A stretch of DNA of 64,000 nt, taken from NCBI RefSeq assembly GCF_002009175.1, contig NZ_CP018047.1, positions 6,324,001 through 6,388,000 of the forward strand. The letters run 5' to 3'. The notes beneath the pieces were generated by a model. It ran no database searches and was not told the DNA's origin. It was given only the letters and a program-made list of their open reading frames with translations. The translations under genes were made by a program, and so were the position numbers. Of the stretch, positions 33,546 to 46,389 are shown one piece after another. Source of the stretch: Streptomyces niveus (lineage in GTDB: Bacteria > Actinomycetota > Actinomycetes > Streptomycetales > Streptomycetaceae). Numbering within the stretch: position 1 is the stretch's first letter; every line of letters begins with the position of its first letter.

Positions 33546-33637
33546 GAGCGGCGGTCCTCGCGGGTCAACGGGGCGGGGGAGCGGAAGGGGTGAACATGAA
33601 CGTGCGGACCGGGGGTCCGATCGGCTAGCAAGGGCCC

Positions 33638-34402
33638 ATGGCGGTGTTCGTCGCGCTCGGCGCGTTCCTCATGACGCTCTTCGGCGGCTGGACGGCGCAG
33701 CGCGTCACCGACCGCCGCCATCTGGTACTCGGCCTGGCCGGCGGGCTGATGCTCGGCGTGGTCGGCCTCGAACTGCTGCCTGAAGCGATGGAGGTGGCCG
33801 GCGAGGACTTCCTCGGCGTACACCGGGCGCTCCTGCTGTTCGTCGGCGGATTCCTCTTCGCACATGTCGTGGAGCGGCTGCTGGCCGTCCGCCGGGCCGC
33901 GCACGGCGCGGCCGACGGCGTGAGCCCGCACGGCCACGGCGAGGACGCCGGAAGGACGGAGCGGGCGCCCGAGGTCGGGCTGACGGCGGCGGGCGCGATG
34001 GTCCTCCACAGCCTGATGGACGGCATCGCGCTCGGCGCCGCCTTCCAGGTGGGCGGCGGCGTGGGCGCGACCGTCGCGCTCGCCGTCATCACCCACGACT
34101 TCGCCGACGGATTCAACACGTACACGCTCACGAGCCTCTACGGGAACGACCGCCGCAGGGCCTTCGCGATGCTCTTCGCAGACGCGGTCGCGCCCGTCGT
34201 CGGCGCCGCCTCCACGCTGCTGTTCACCCTTCCGGAGGAACTTCTCGGCAGCTACCTCGGGTTCTTCGGCGGCGCGCTGCTGTATCTGGCCGCCGCCGAG
34301 ATCCTTCCCGAGGCGCACCACGAGCACCCGGCGCTCTCCACGCTGCTGTGCACCGTGGGCGGCGTGGCGTTCATCTGGCTGGTGGTGGCGCTGGCCGGCT
34401 GA
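33638..34402 (+). CDS. ZIP-family metal transporter
   Basis: 254-aa membrane protein with about eight segments and a His-containing loop (HGAADGVSPHGHGEDAG) between segments 3 and 4. The metal-pathway motifs are MVLHSLMDGIALGAAF in segment 4 and ITHDFADGFNTYTL in segment 5, the latter in place of the usual HxxPEG. It lies alone on the plus strand inside the cobalamin cluster, between cobM and cobI, which hints at cobalt supply. Zinc, iron or manganese are possible. It shares the short intergenic region with cobM. Confidence 0.85.
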   Translation: MAVFVALGAFLMTLFGGWTAQRVTDRRHLVLGLAGGLMLGVVGLELLPEAMEVAGEDFLGVHRALLLFVGGFLFAHVVERLLAVRRAAHGAADGVSPHGHGEDAGRTERAPEVGLTAAGAMVLHSLMDGIALGAAFQVGGGVGATVALAVITHDFADGFNTYTLTSLYGNDRRRAFAMLFADAVAPVVGAASTLLFTLPEELLGSYLGFFGGALLYLAAAEILPEAHHEHPALSTLLCTVGGVAFIWLVVALAG

Positions 34403-34428
34403 CCCGGTCCCGCCGGCGCGAGACGCGC

Positions 34429-35202
34429 TCACAGCTTGCCCCCGCGCCCGCCGTCACGCCGCGCGGGCGCGATGAGCGTCGAGAGGTACGGCAACGGCCC
34501 CTGCTCCAGCTCCGACGCGGGCCGGATCGACTCCTCCGGCAACCCGAGCGCCGACCCCCACACCGCGCCCTCCGTACGGCCGGTCTCCCGCAGCGCGGTG
34601 GCGACCTCGCCCGCCAGCCGCCCGAACTTGTACGCCACGACCGTGCCGGGGCCGTCCAGCGCGTCCTTCAGTACGGAGGCGCCCGCCGTCACCGGCACCA
34701 GCGTCAACGGCTCGGTGCCCTCGGCCAGTACGACCTCGCCGCGCGCCGCGAGGTCCTGCATGGCGGTGATCCCCGGAACGGTCTCCACGACCGTTCCCGG
34801 CACCAGTTCACCGATCGTCTGCGCGAGATAGGTGAATGTCGAGTAGACGTTCGGGTCGCCGATCGTCGCGAACGCCACGCTGCCGTGGGGGTGGGCGCGC
34901 AGCAGCTCGGCTACGCGCCGGCCCGCCGCGTCCCAGGCGGCCTCGCGACGGGCACGGTCCGCGCGCTCGTTGAGCGCGAAGACGATCCGTACGACGCTCT
35001 CGGCGCCGACGTGGTGCAGCACGGTCGCCTCGGCCCGGCCGGGCTCCCCGCCGTCCGTGCCGTCGGGGGCCGCCATCACGGGGACGACGACGACGTCGGC
35101 CTCGCGCAGGCACCGAACGCCCTTCACCGTGACCAGTTCGGGGTCTCCGGGCCCCACGCCGACCCCGACGAGTCTGCCGCCCGCCGGACCGTTGCCGCTC
35201 AT
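34429..35202 (-). CDS. cobI: Precorrin-2 C20-methyltransferase
   Basis: 257-aa SAM tetrapyrrole methylase. Motifs: LVGVGVGPGDPELVTVKGVR, FATIGDPNVYSTFTYLAQ, VPGITAMQDLAARG and VAYKFGRL. The ATG start overlaps the cobB stop (ATGA), and AAGGTG lies 7 bases before it. It ends 26 bases from the convergent ZIP gene with no obvious hairpin between. Confidence 0.94.
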   Translation of the reverse strand: MSGNGPAGGRLVGVGVGPGDPELVTVKGVRCLREADVVVVPVMAAPDGTDGGEPGRAEATVLHHVGAESVVRIVFALNERADRARREAAWDAAGRRVAELLRAHPHGSVAFATIGDPNVYSTFTYLAQTIGELVPGTVVETVPGITAMQDLAARGEVVLAEGTEPLTLVPVTAGASVLKDALDGPGTVVAYKFGRLAGEVATALRETGRTEGAVWGSALGLPEESIRPASELEQGPLPYLSTLIAPARRDGGRGGKL

Positions 35203-36689
35203 GCCACGCACCTTTCGACGAATCTCCGTGCCATACCGGGTGCCGCCGCCCAGTGCGTATGCAGATAGCTGGCGTGCACCCCCCGCTGTACGAACCCCTC
35301 CACCCGGCGCTCGGGCCGCACCAGCCCCCACGCGGGCGCCGGTCCGGCGCCCGGTTCGAGGACCGTCCGGTGGAACTCGTGCCCGCGCAGCCGCGTCCCG
35401 GCCGCCGCCAGGACGCTGTCCCCGACGGCGACGGCCTCCCGGTACCCGAGTGTCAGCCGCTCCGACATCCGCGCGTCGGCGTCGAGCACGCCGCACATCG
35501 GCGCCCCGTCGAGCGACCGCGCCAGATAGAGCAGCCCGGCGCACTCGGCGGCCACGGGGGCACCGGAGCGGGCCAGTTCGGCGACGGCCTTACGGAGGGG
35601 CTCGTTGGCCCCCAACTCGGCCGCGTACACCTCGGGGAACCCGCCTCCGATGACCAACCCGGCTGTCCCGGCGGGCAGTTCCTCGTCCCGGAGAGGATCG
35701 AAGACGACGACATGGGCGCCGGCGGCGCGCAGCAGCTCGGCGTGCTCGGCGTACGAGAAGGTGAAGGCAGATCCCCCGGCCACGGCCACAACGGGCCTCA
35801 CCAGCGCCCCTTCCAGCCCCGCCGGCGCTTGAGGCGCGGGGTCCGGGGCGGAGCCCCGAAGACCAGCCCGCCCGGCGTTCGAGGGCACGGCCGAAGGCCG
35901 TACGGACTCCGCACCCGCCCGCACCGCGTCACCCGCGTCCCACACCCCCACCTCCAAAGAAGGCGCACTGCGCGCCAACGCCAGCAACCCCTCCACGTCA
36001 CACCCCACCCGCACCCGCTCCGCCAGCCCCCGCACCACCGACACCGCGTCATCGCGCCGCTCCGCCACCGGCACCAGCCCCAGATGCCGCGACGGCGTCT
36101 CGATCTCGGCCGCACGCCGCAGCACCCCCAGCACCGGCACGCCCGACTCGTCCAGCGCCTCGCGCAGCAGCTCCTCGTGCCGGTCGGACCCGACCTTGTT
36201 GAGGATCACCCCGCCGATCCGCACCTCCGGGTCCCAGGAAGCGAACCCGTGCACCAGCGCCGCCACCGACCGGGACTGCGACGACGCGTCCACCACCAGC
36301 ACCACCGGCGCCCGCAGCAGCTTCGCCACCTGGGCGGTGGAGGCGAGTTCGCCCTGCCCGGCGGCGCCGTCGTACAGCCCCATCACGCCCTCGACCACGG
36401 CCAGTTCGCAGCCTGCCGCGCCGTGCGCGAAGAGCGGGCCGACCAGCTCCGTACCGCACAGATACGCGTCGAGGTTCCGGCCCGGCCGCCCCGTCGCCAG
36501 CGTGTGGTAGCCCGCGTCGATGTAGTCCGGCCCGACCTTGTGCGGCGACACGGCGAGACCGCGCGAGGCGAGGAGCGCCATCAGTCCGGTGGCGACCGTG
36601 GTCTTGCCGCTGCCGGAGGACGGCGCGGCGATGACCAGCCTCGGTACGGATACGGACACCACATCCGTCGGCGAAGGGGTGTTCACCAC
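35199..36689 (-). CDS. cobB: Cobyrinate a,c-diamide synthase
   Basis: 496-aa glutamine-dependent amidotransferase. The N-terminal ATP-binding domain has SSGSGKTT near residues 24-31, VGPDYIDAGYH and EGVMGLYDG. The C-terminal GATase type 1 domain has the catalytic Cys in AAECAGLLYL and the GFPEVYA loop. The linker, roughly residues 270-300, is unusually Pro/Ala-rich because a dispersed Streptomyces repeat lies in it in frame. Tandem GTG codons (36689 and 36686) compete as start; the latter overlaps the cobO stop as GTGA. Confidence 0.94.
   Translation of the reverse strand: MVNTPSPTDVVSVSVPRLVIAAPSSGSGKTTVATGLMALLASRGLAVSPHKVGPDYIDAGYHTLATGRPGRNLDAYLCGTELVGPLFAHGAAGCELAVVEGVMGLYDGAAGQGELASTAQVAKLLRAPVVLVVDASSQSRSVAALVHGFASWDPEVRIGGVILNKVGSDRHEELLREALDESGVPVLGVLRRAAEIETPSRHLGLVPVAERRDDAVSVVRGLAERVRVGCDVEGLLALARSAPSLEVGVWDAGDAVRAGAESVRPSAVPSNAGRAGLRGSAPDPAPQAPAGLEGALVRPVVAVAGGSAFTFSYAEHAELLRAAGAHVVVFDPLRDEELPAGTAGLVIGGGFPEVYAAELGANEPLRKAVAELARSGAPVAAECAGLLYLARSLDGAPMCGVLDADARMSERLTLGYREAVAVGDSVLAAAGTRLRGHEFHRTVLEPGAGPAPAWGLVRPERRVEGFVQRGVHASYLHTHWAAAPGMARRFVERCVA
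35815..35857. repeat. Dispersed Streptomyces repeat inside cobB
   Basis: Contains CCGCCGGCGCTTGAGG followed by GGGGTCCGGGGCGGAGCCCC, the consensus-like pattern of a palindromic repeat normally found between Streptomyces genes. Two more copies occur at 59845 and 63033. This one is read in frame as part of the linker of CobB. Confidence 0.7.
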
Positions 36690-37282
36690 TCGATGCCCCT
36701 CTGCCCCTTCTGCCCCGCGTCCATCGGATGCTTGACCTTCGTCATGTCGGTGACCAGATCGGCGAGTTCGACCAGCGCCTCCGGCGCGTTCCGCCCGGTG
36801 ATCACGACATGCTGTGTCCCCGGCCGCTCCCGCAGCACCCGCACGACCTCGTCGGTGTCCACCCAGCCCCAGTGCATCGGGTACGCGAACTCGTCCAGCA
36901 CGTAAAGCCGGTACGTCTGCGCCGCCAGGTCCCGCTTGACCTGCTCCCAGCCCTCACGCGCCGCGTCCTCGTTGGAAAGCTGCCGGTCGCGCTGCACCCA
37001 GGACCAGCCCTCGCCCATCTTGTGCCAGGCGACCGAACCGCCCTCGCCGCTCGCCCCCAGCACCTTCAGCGCGTGCTCCTCGCCGACCTTCCACTTGGCC
37101 GACTTGACGAACTGGAACACCCCGATCGGCCACCCCTGCGTCCAGCCGCGCAGCGCGAGCCCGAAGGCCGCCGTCGACTTGCCCTTGCCGATGCCCGTGT
37201 GGACCACGACCAGGGGGCGGTTGCGGCGCTGCCGGGTGGTGAGCCCGTCGTCCGGCACCATGGCCGGCTGTCCCTGCGGCAT
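36683..37282 (-). CDS. cobO: Cob(I)yrinic acid a,c-diamide adenosyltransferase
   Basis: 199-aa CobO/BtuR-type adenosyltransferase that adds the adenosyl ligand to cobalt. P-loop TGIGKGKSTAAFGLALR; family blocks FVKSAKWKVGEEHALK, WSWVQRDRQLSNEDAA, VLDEFAYPMHWGWV and VVITGRNAPEALVELADLV. ATG start sharing bases with the upstream chelatase stop (TGATG). Expected position in the operon between the late chelatase and CobB. Confidence 0.96.
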   Translation of the reverse strand: MPQGQPAMVPDDGLTTRQRRNRPLVVVHTGIGKGKSTAAFGLALRGWTQGWPIGVFQFVKSAKWKVGEEHALKVLGASGEGGSVAWHKMGEGWSWVQRDRQLSNEDAAREGWEQVKRDLAAQTYRLYVLDEFAYPMHWGWVDTDEVVRVLRERPGTQHVVITGRNAPEALVELADLVTDMTKVKHPMDAGQKGQRGIEW

Positions 37283-39369
37283 CAGGCGGCCCTCCTGCGT
37301 GAGCCCCGCGAGCCCGCGTCCCGATAGGCGCCCTGTACGTCCCTGACCAACCCCGCGACGCTCTCCGCGCGCAACTCGTCGAGCGTGACGGCGGTGCCGC
37401 CCAGATCGCCCGCGAGCGCGGCCGCCAGCCCGAGCCGTACCGGCCCCGACTCGCAGTCCACGACCACCGACGCCGTGCCCTCGGCGGCGTGCAGCCGCGC
37501 CGCGCGCCCACCGAGCGCCACCGCGTCCGGCCCGCCCGTCGCCCGCCCGTCCGTGACCACGACGAGCAGCGGGCGGCGCGCGGGATCGCGCATCCGCTCC
37601 ACCCGCAGGACGTCGTGCGCCTTCATGAGCCCGGCGGAGAGCGGGGTGCGCCCGCCGGTCGGCAGCGTCTCCAGCCGTACGGCCGCCGCGTCGACCGACG
37701 AGGTCGGCGGCAGCGCCACCGTGGCTTCCCTCCCACGGAAGGTGATCAGACCGACCTTGTCGCGCCGCTGGTACGCGTCCAGGAGCAGCGACAGCACCGC
37801 GCCCTTCACCGCGGACATGCGCCGGCGCGCCGCCATCGACCCTGACGCGTCCACCACGAACAGCACCAGATTGCCCTCGCGTCCCTCGCGGGTCGCCTGC
37901 CGCAGATCGTCACGCCGCACCACCAGCCCCTGCCCCGAACGCCCGCGCGCCCGCTGGTGCGGGGCGGCGGCGTGGACGGTCGCGGCCAGGTGCAGCTTGG
38001 TGAGCGTCCCCCGCGGCCGCCGGGCCCCTGTCGTACGGCCGTGGTCGGTACGGGCCCGCGAACGGCGTCCCGCCGCACCCTCACCGAGACCGGGCACGCT
38101 GAGCACCTTCGTACGGAAGGGCTCGGCGGACCGTACGGCGGACCGCTCACCGCCGCCGGGTGCCGGCGGTGGGCCCGCCTCGTCGCTCTCGGCCGGCTCC
38201 GGCCGGGCGGAGGAGTCCCGGGGAGCGTCGGGCGGCCCGTCCTGCGGCGGGGGCCCGCCGTCCCCGGGTCCGTCCCCCGGCCCGTCCGGCTCCGGTTCGT
38301 CGTCCGGTTCGTCGTCCGGAGAGTCGTCCCGGTCGCCCTCGCCGTCCCCTCCGTCCCCGCCGCCGAACTCCTCCAGCGTGTCGTCCAGCTTCTCCTCGTC
38401 CAGGCCCGGCGCGTCGAAGGGGTTGCGACGCCTGCGGTGCGGGAGCGCCAGCAGGGCCGCCTGCCGTACGTCCTCGGCCAGCACGACCGTGCGGCCCGCC
38501 CACGCGGCGAGCGTCGTCGCCGTCCGCGCCATCACGATGTCGGCCCGCATGCCGTCCACCTCGAACGCGGCGCACGTTGCCGCGATCTGCCTCAGCGCGG
38601 CGTCCCCGAGGCGCACCTCGGGCAGCAGCGCCCGGGCGGCCACGATGCGCGCCCGCAGCCCGTTCTCCTCCTCGGCCCAGCGCGCGGCGAACGCGGCGGG
38701 GTCGTCGTCGTACGCGAGCCGCCGCCGTACGACCTCCACCCGCAGATCCGGTTCGCGCGACGCGGCGACCTCGACGGTCAGCCCGAACCGGTCGAGCAAC
38801 TGCGGCCGCAGCTCGCCCTCCTCGGGGTTCATCGTCCCGACGAGCAGGAAGCGGGAGGCGTGCCGTACGGAGACGCCCTCACGCTCCACATAGGAGGCGC
38901 CCATCGCGGCGGCGTCCAACAGAAGGTCCACCAGATGGTCGTGGAGGAGGTTGACCTCGTCCACGTACAGCACACCCCGGTGCGCGTCCGCGAGGAGCCC
39001 CGGCTCGAACGCCTTCACGCCCTCGGCCAGCGCCCGCTCGATGTCGAGCGCTCCGACGAGCCGGTCCTCGGATGCTCCGACGGGCAGTTCGACCATCCGC
39101 GCGGGCCGCGCCGCCCCGCCGCCGCCCTCGTGCGGCCCGTCGGGGCACGCCGGGTCGGGAGCCCCCGGATCACACGAGAACCGACACCCGACGACGACGG
39201 ACACCTCCGGTATGAGCACCGAGAGGGCCCGCACGGCGGTGGACTTGGCGGTGCCCTTCTCGCCGCGCACCAGAACCCCGCCCACGGCGGGGGAGACGGC
39301 GTTGAGCAGCAGCGCGAGCCGCAGATCGTCCTGCCCGACGATCGCGGTGAAGGGGTATGGCGTACTCAC
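37282..39369 (-). CDS. ChlI-ChlD-type cobaltochelatase ATPase subunit
   Basis: 695-aa fusion of a ChlI/CobS-like AAA+ ATPase and a ChlD/CobT-like subunit, the motor that drives CobN. Walker A is GEKGTAKSTAV and Walker B GVLYVDEVNLL, followed by LVGTMNPEEGELRPQLLDRFGL. A highly acidic Pro/Asp/Gly-rich linker spans about residues 320-400. The C-terminal vWA domain carries the MIDAS VVDASGSMAARRR. GTG start with GGAGG 5 bases upstream. It begins 52 bases after cobN, which supports a CobN partner; Mg-chelatase function is excluded by the absence of chlorophyll genes. Confidence 0.9.
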   Translation of the reverse strand: MSTPYPFTAIVGQDDLRLALLLNAVSPAVGGVLVRGEKGTAKSTAVRALSVLIPEVSVVVGCRFSCDPGAPDPACPDGPHEGGGGAARPARMVELPVGASEDRLVGALDIERALAEGVKAFEPGLLADAHRGVLYVDEVNLLHDHLVDLLLDAAAMGASYVEREGVSVRHASRFLLVGTMNPEEGELRPQLLDRFGLTVEVAASREPDLRVEVVRRRLAYDDDPAAFAARWAEEENGLRARIVAARALLPEVRLGDAALRQIAATCAAFEVDGMRADIVMARTATTLAAWAGRTVVLAEDVRQAALLALPHRRRRNPFDAPGLDEEKLDDTLEEFGGGDGGDGEGDRDDSPDDEPDDEPEPDGPGDGPGDGGPPPQDGPPDAPRDSSARPEPAESDEAGPPPAPGGGERSAVRSAEPFRTKVLSVPGLGEGAAGRRSRARTDHGRTTGARRPRGTLTKLHLAATVHAAAPHQRARGRSGQGLVVRRDDLRQATREGREGNLVLFVVDASGSMAARRRMSAVKGAVLSLLLDAYQRRDKVGLITFRGREATVALPPTSSVDAAAVRLETLPTGGRTPLSAGLMKAHDVLRVERMRDPARRPLLVVVTDGRATGGPDAVALGGRAARLHAAEGTASVVVDCESGPVRLGLAAALAGDLGGTAVTLDELRAESVAGLVRDVQGAYRDAGSRGSRRRAA

Positions 39370-39421
39370 AGTGCCTCCAAGGCATGGGTCGGCGTGTTCG
39401 GCGGGTCCGGCGTCGGGGTTC

Positions 39422-43140
<3,719 letters not shown>

Positions 43141-43144
<4 letters not shown>

Positions 43145-44718
43145 GGCGCTCCAGGTGCGATGAAGGGAAGTCCTGACGGGGCGCCCGACTCGATCAGCCG
43201 CAGCAGCGCGTCCGTGTCCGCGTGTTCTTCGATCAGATCGCCGAGGAGGTCGAGCTGCTCCTCGCGCAGAGTGGCGAACGATGTGTCGGGGGCGGGTACG
43301 AAACGGCGCCCCGCCGCCGTGGCGACCTCGCGCAGGAAGGCGCGCCGGAAGCCGTCGCTCTCCAGCGAGCCGTGCCAGTGCGTGCCCCACACCTGGCCCG
43401 AGCGGCACCCGTCGAGGCGGCGTCCGCCGCTGTCGGTGAGGAACGGGTCGCCGCCTTCCACGGAGGCGACGCCGTGGTGGATCTCGTATCCCTCGACGCG
43501 CTCGCCCAGCGCCTCGCCGACGGGCCGCGCCAGGGTCTTCTCGCGGGCGAACTCGACGCGTACGGGCAGCAGTCCCAGTCCGGTGACGGCGCCCGCGCGG
43601 GACTCGACGTCGTCCTCGATGTGCTCGCCGAGTAGTTGGTAGCCGCCGCAGACGCCGAGGACCGGGCGGCCCTCGGCGGCGCGCCGCAGCAGCGCGTCGG
43701 CGAGACCGCGCTCACGCAGCCAGGCCAGCGCGCGGACCGTGCCGCGCGTACCGGGGACGATCACCAGGTCCGCGTCCCCGATCTCGTCGGGGCGGTCCAC
43801 GAACCGCACCACGACACCGGGTTCGGCCGCCAGCGCGTCCACGTCGGTGAAGTTGGACATCAGCGGCACCGCGCAGACGGCGACCCGCAGGACCCCTTCT
43901 CCGTACGGAGGCGCCACCACCGACTCGCGTACGGCGCCGCGCAGCGAGACCCGCAGGCCGTCCTCCTCGTCGATGCCCAGACCGTGCCGGAAGGGCAGCA
44001 CGCCGTACGTGGCGCGGCCGGTCAGCCCGCGCAGCATCTCCAGACCCGGCTCCAGCAGCGACACGTCGCCGCGGAACTTGTTGACGAGATAGCCGGCGAC
44101 CAACGCCTGGTCCTCGGGGCTCAGCAGCGCCGTCGTACCGAAGAAGGACGCGAAGACGCCGCCCCTGTCGATGTCGCCGACCACGACGACCGGCAGCCGG
44201 GCCGCTCGCGCGACACCCATGTTCACGATGTCGGTACGCCGCAGATTGATCTCGGCCGGACTCCCTGCGCCCTCGCAGATCACCGCGTCGTACGTGCTCC
44301 GCAGCTCCTCCAGGCACTCCACGACGGTGCCGAGCAGCGTCTCCTGGCGGCCGGGACCCGCGCCGTCCCCGTGGTAGCCGCGGGCGCTCAGCTCACCCAC
44401 CGGCCGTCCCATCAGCACCACTTGACTGCTGCGGTCACTGCCCGGTTTCAGCAGGACGGGATTCATCAGCGCCGTCGGCTCGACGCGCGCCGCCTGTGCC
44501 TGCATCGCCTGCGCCCGGCCGATCTCGGCGCCCTCGCGCGTCACGAACGAATTCAGCGACATGTTCTGTCCCTTGAAGGGCGCCACCTTCACGCCCCGGC
44601 GTACGAGCCAGCGGCAGATGCCCGCCGTCACGACGCTCTTTCCGGCGTCGGAGGTGGTGCCCGCGACAAGCAGCCCGCCGCCGCGCCCGCGCCCGGCCTT
44701 CATCGGCTTCCCGTTCAT
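43141..44718 (-). CDS. cobQ: Cobyric acid synthase
   Basis: 525-aa glutamine-dependent amidotransferase that amidates positions b, d, e and g of adenosylcobyrinate diamide. ATPase motif [13 protein letters not shown]; family block [12 protein letters not shown]; GATase triad Cys in [14 protein letters not shown] and His in [19 protein letters not shown] Shine-Dalgarno precedes the ATG, the strongest in the operon. Start overlaps the cbiB stop (ATGA). Confidence 0.96.
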
Positions 44719-45701
44719 CGGGCCCTCCTCTTCAGGAGGTTGTCGGCCAGCAGCCGCCCGGCCACGCAGACGCCGAGCGCGAGCACGCCGACGCGGCGCG
44801 ACAGCCGGACCGCCCGCTCGATGTCGGCCACCTCGACCGGCCGTCCGCCGGCGCCCAGGACCGGCCGGTGTTCGACCCGTCCGCCGTACGCGAGGGTGCC
44901 GCCGAGCCGTACGCCCAGCGCGCCCGCGAACGCCGCTTCCACGGGGCCCGCGTTGGGGCTCGGATGGCGGCCCGCGTCGCGTCGTACCGCTTCGAGCGCC
45001 CGCACGGGCGCGCCGCCCGCCACCGCGGCCAGCGCCGCCGTCAGCCGGGCTCCGGGCCAGCCGGCCACATCGTCCAGCCGAGCCGACGCCCAGCCGAAGC
45101 GCAGATGGCGCGGCGAGCGGTGCCCGACCATCGCGTCCAGCGTGTTGACGGCGCGGAACGCGACCAGCCCGGGCACCCCGCCCAACGCGCCCCAGACCAG
45201 GGCTCCCACGACGGCGTCCGAGGTGTTCTCGGCGACGGACTCCACCACGGCGCGGGCGATCTGGCGCTCGTCCAGGCCCTGCGGGTCCCGCCCGCACAGC
45301 CGCGGCAGCCACTCCCGCGCGACCTCCACGTCACCGGCCGCCAGCGCCCCGCCGACGGCGCGCGCCTCGCGCCCCAGCGACGTACCGCCGACCACGGTCC
45401 AGGTGACGGCGGCGGTCAGGACCACGGAGGCGGCGGTACGGTCCCGCAGCCCGCGCGAGGCGAGGGCGGCCACCGCGGCCGTACCCCCGGCGCACACGAC
45501 GGCGTGCAGCGCGCCCCAGCCCCGGTGGTCGTGCCACAGCAGACGCTCGACGGCGCCTGCCGCCCGCCCGAAACCGGCGACGGGATGGCCGCGCCGGGGG
45601 TCGCCGAAGAACCGGTCGGCGAGCAGACCGGCGGTGGCGCCGTACGCGAAAACGCTTCCCGGGGCCGGTACTTCACGGCCCGCCGAATACTCGGCACGCA
45701 T
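44715..45701 (-). CDS. cbiB: Adenosylcobinamide-phosphate synthase
   Basis: 328-aa membrane enzyme (CbiB/CobD) that attaches aminopropanol or its phosphate to adenosylcobyric acid. Signatures: [57 protein letters not shown] and [21 protein letters not shown]. About four hydrophobic segments. First large gene of the riboswitch-controlled operon; a 27-residue ORF ends 3 bases before its ATG, in the same frame. Confidence 0.95.
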   Translation of the reverse strand: MRAEYSAGREVPAPGSVFAYGATAGLLADRFFGDPRRGHPVAGFGRAAGAVERLLWHDHRGWGALHAVVCAGGTAAVAALASRGLRDRTAASVVLTAAVTWTVVGGTSLGREARAVGGALAAGDVEVAREWLPRLCGRDPQGLDERQIARAVVESVAENTSDAVVGALVWGALGGVPGLVAFRAVNTLDAMVGHRSPRHLRFGWASARLDDVAGWPGARLTAALAAVAGGAPVRALEAVRRDAGRHPSPNAGPVEAAFAGALGVRLGGTLAYGGRVEHRPVLGAGGRPVEVADIERAVRLSRRVGVLALGVCVAGRLLADNLLKRRAR

Positions 45702-45704
45702 CGC

Positions 45705-45788
45705 TCAGTCCGCCGATACGCCTCGGGACGCTCGTGGGGGTCTCGTACTCACAGCACTGGACGCGACAGCTGTACCGCAGCCGGGCAT
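45705..45788 (-). CDS. Candidate small ORF between riboswitch and cbiB
   Basis: 27 codons from ATG to TGA, beginning MPGCGTAVASSAV and rich in Ser/Arg. GAGGA lies 9 bases before its ATG, whereas cbiB itself has no clear Shine-Dalgarno. The stop is followed by GCG and the cbiB ATG, so re-initiation could couple them. It would then be the translation unit actually gated by the riboswitch. Conservation is unchecked. Confidence 0.4.
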   Translation of the reverse strand: MPGCGTAVASSAVSTRPPRASRGVSAD

Positions 45789-45834
45789 GGCGATTTGTCC
45801 TCACTCAGGGTCCGCGCCCCGGTTCGACGTGATG

Positions 45835-45975
45835 CGGCGACAAGAGTTCCTGGCTCCGGGAGACATGGCTGTCTCCCGTCACAGTGGCGGGACCGCGCCG
45901 GATTCGCACCGGCTTCCTCTTCGCTGTCGCCGTATTGGCCTCGGCAGTCCACCACGCGTGCGAATCCCCGTCAAC
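45835..45975 (-). ncRNA. Cobalamin riboswitch (aptamer)
   Basis: The minus strand shows the conserved core in order: GAGGAAGCCGGTGCGAATCC, GCGGTCCCGCCACTGTGA, a GGGAGACA / TGTCTCCC stem, and the B12-box-like GGAGCCAGGAACTC. It lies about 135 bases before cbiB. Adenosylcobalamin binding should repress the cbiB-cobQ-cobN operon. No T-rich terminator follows, so control is probably at translation. Edges are approximate. Confidence 0.9.
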
Positions 45976-46040
45976 CGGGCTTTGACCTGCGGCGGGGCAG
46001 TGTGCTGAGGCCCACACGGCGCGGGCCGCCCGCGGGACCG

Positions 46041-46092
46041 GAGCACGGCTGAGGGGGTGGCCCGGTACCGGGCCACCCCCTCAGCCGTGCTC
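46041..46092. terminator. 52-bp perfect palindrome, probable terminator
   Basis: Two 26-base arms with exact complementarity and no spacer (centre between 46066 and 46067, CCGGT/ACCGG). It lies 23 bases after the stop of the small membrane protein gene and upstream of the riboswitch transcript start, so it should insulate the two minus-strand units. There is no T-tract. In double-stranded form it could extrude a cruciform. Confidence 0.75.
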
Positions 46093-46115
46093 GATCGCGT
46101 CGCGTTGCTTCCGCG

Positions 46116-46367
46116 TCAGGCGACGATCATGTAGATCCCGTACGACACGGCCGCCACGCACAGGCCGAAGCAGACGTACGCGCCGGTGCGCGCCAGTACG
46201 GCGGCGCCGGAGCCGGTGGTACCGGAGGCCGTGGCCGTCGCGCCCTCCGCGGGCACCGCGCCCTTCGAGAGCCCCACGATGCCCAGGGTGAACAGGCCCA
46301 CCAGAGCGACGGTGGCCACGAGACTGACGCCGAAGACGGAGCCGAGCGCCGCCCAGTCGATGTTCAT
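46116..46367 (-). CDS. Small two-TM protein downstream of pit
   Basis: 83 aa with two hydrophobic helices (residues about 10-34 and 58-82) joined by an Ala/Gly/Thr-rich loop. AAGGA lies 10 bases before the ATG and the gene begins 22 bases after the pit stop, so it is cotranscribed with the phosphate transporter. I do not recognise the family; an accessory role in phosphate uptake is inferred from position. Confidence 0.75.
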   Translation of the reverse strand: MNIDWAALGSVFGVSLVATVALVGLFTLGIVGLSKGAVPAEGATATASGTTGSGAAVLARTGAYVCFGLCVAAVSYGIYMIVA

Positions 46368-46389
46368 GCTGAAAGTGTCCTTCGCTTCG

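Noticed and set aside
33546..33637. Second cobalamin riboswitch before cobM
   Set aside because: The gap is 92 bases and lacks the B12 box and the CCCGCCACTGTGA core.
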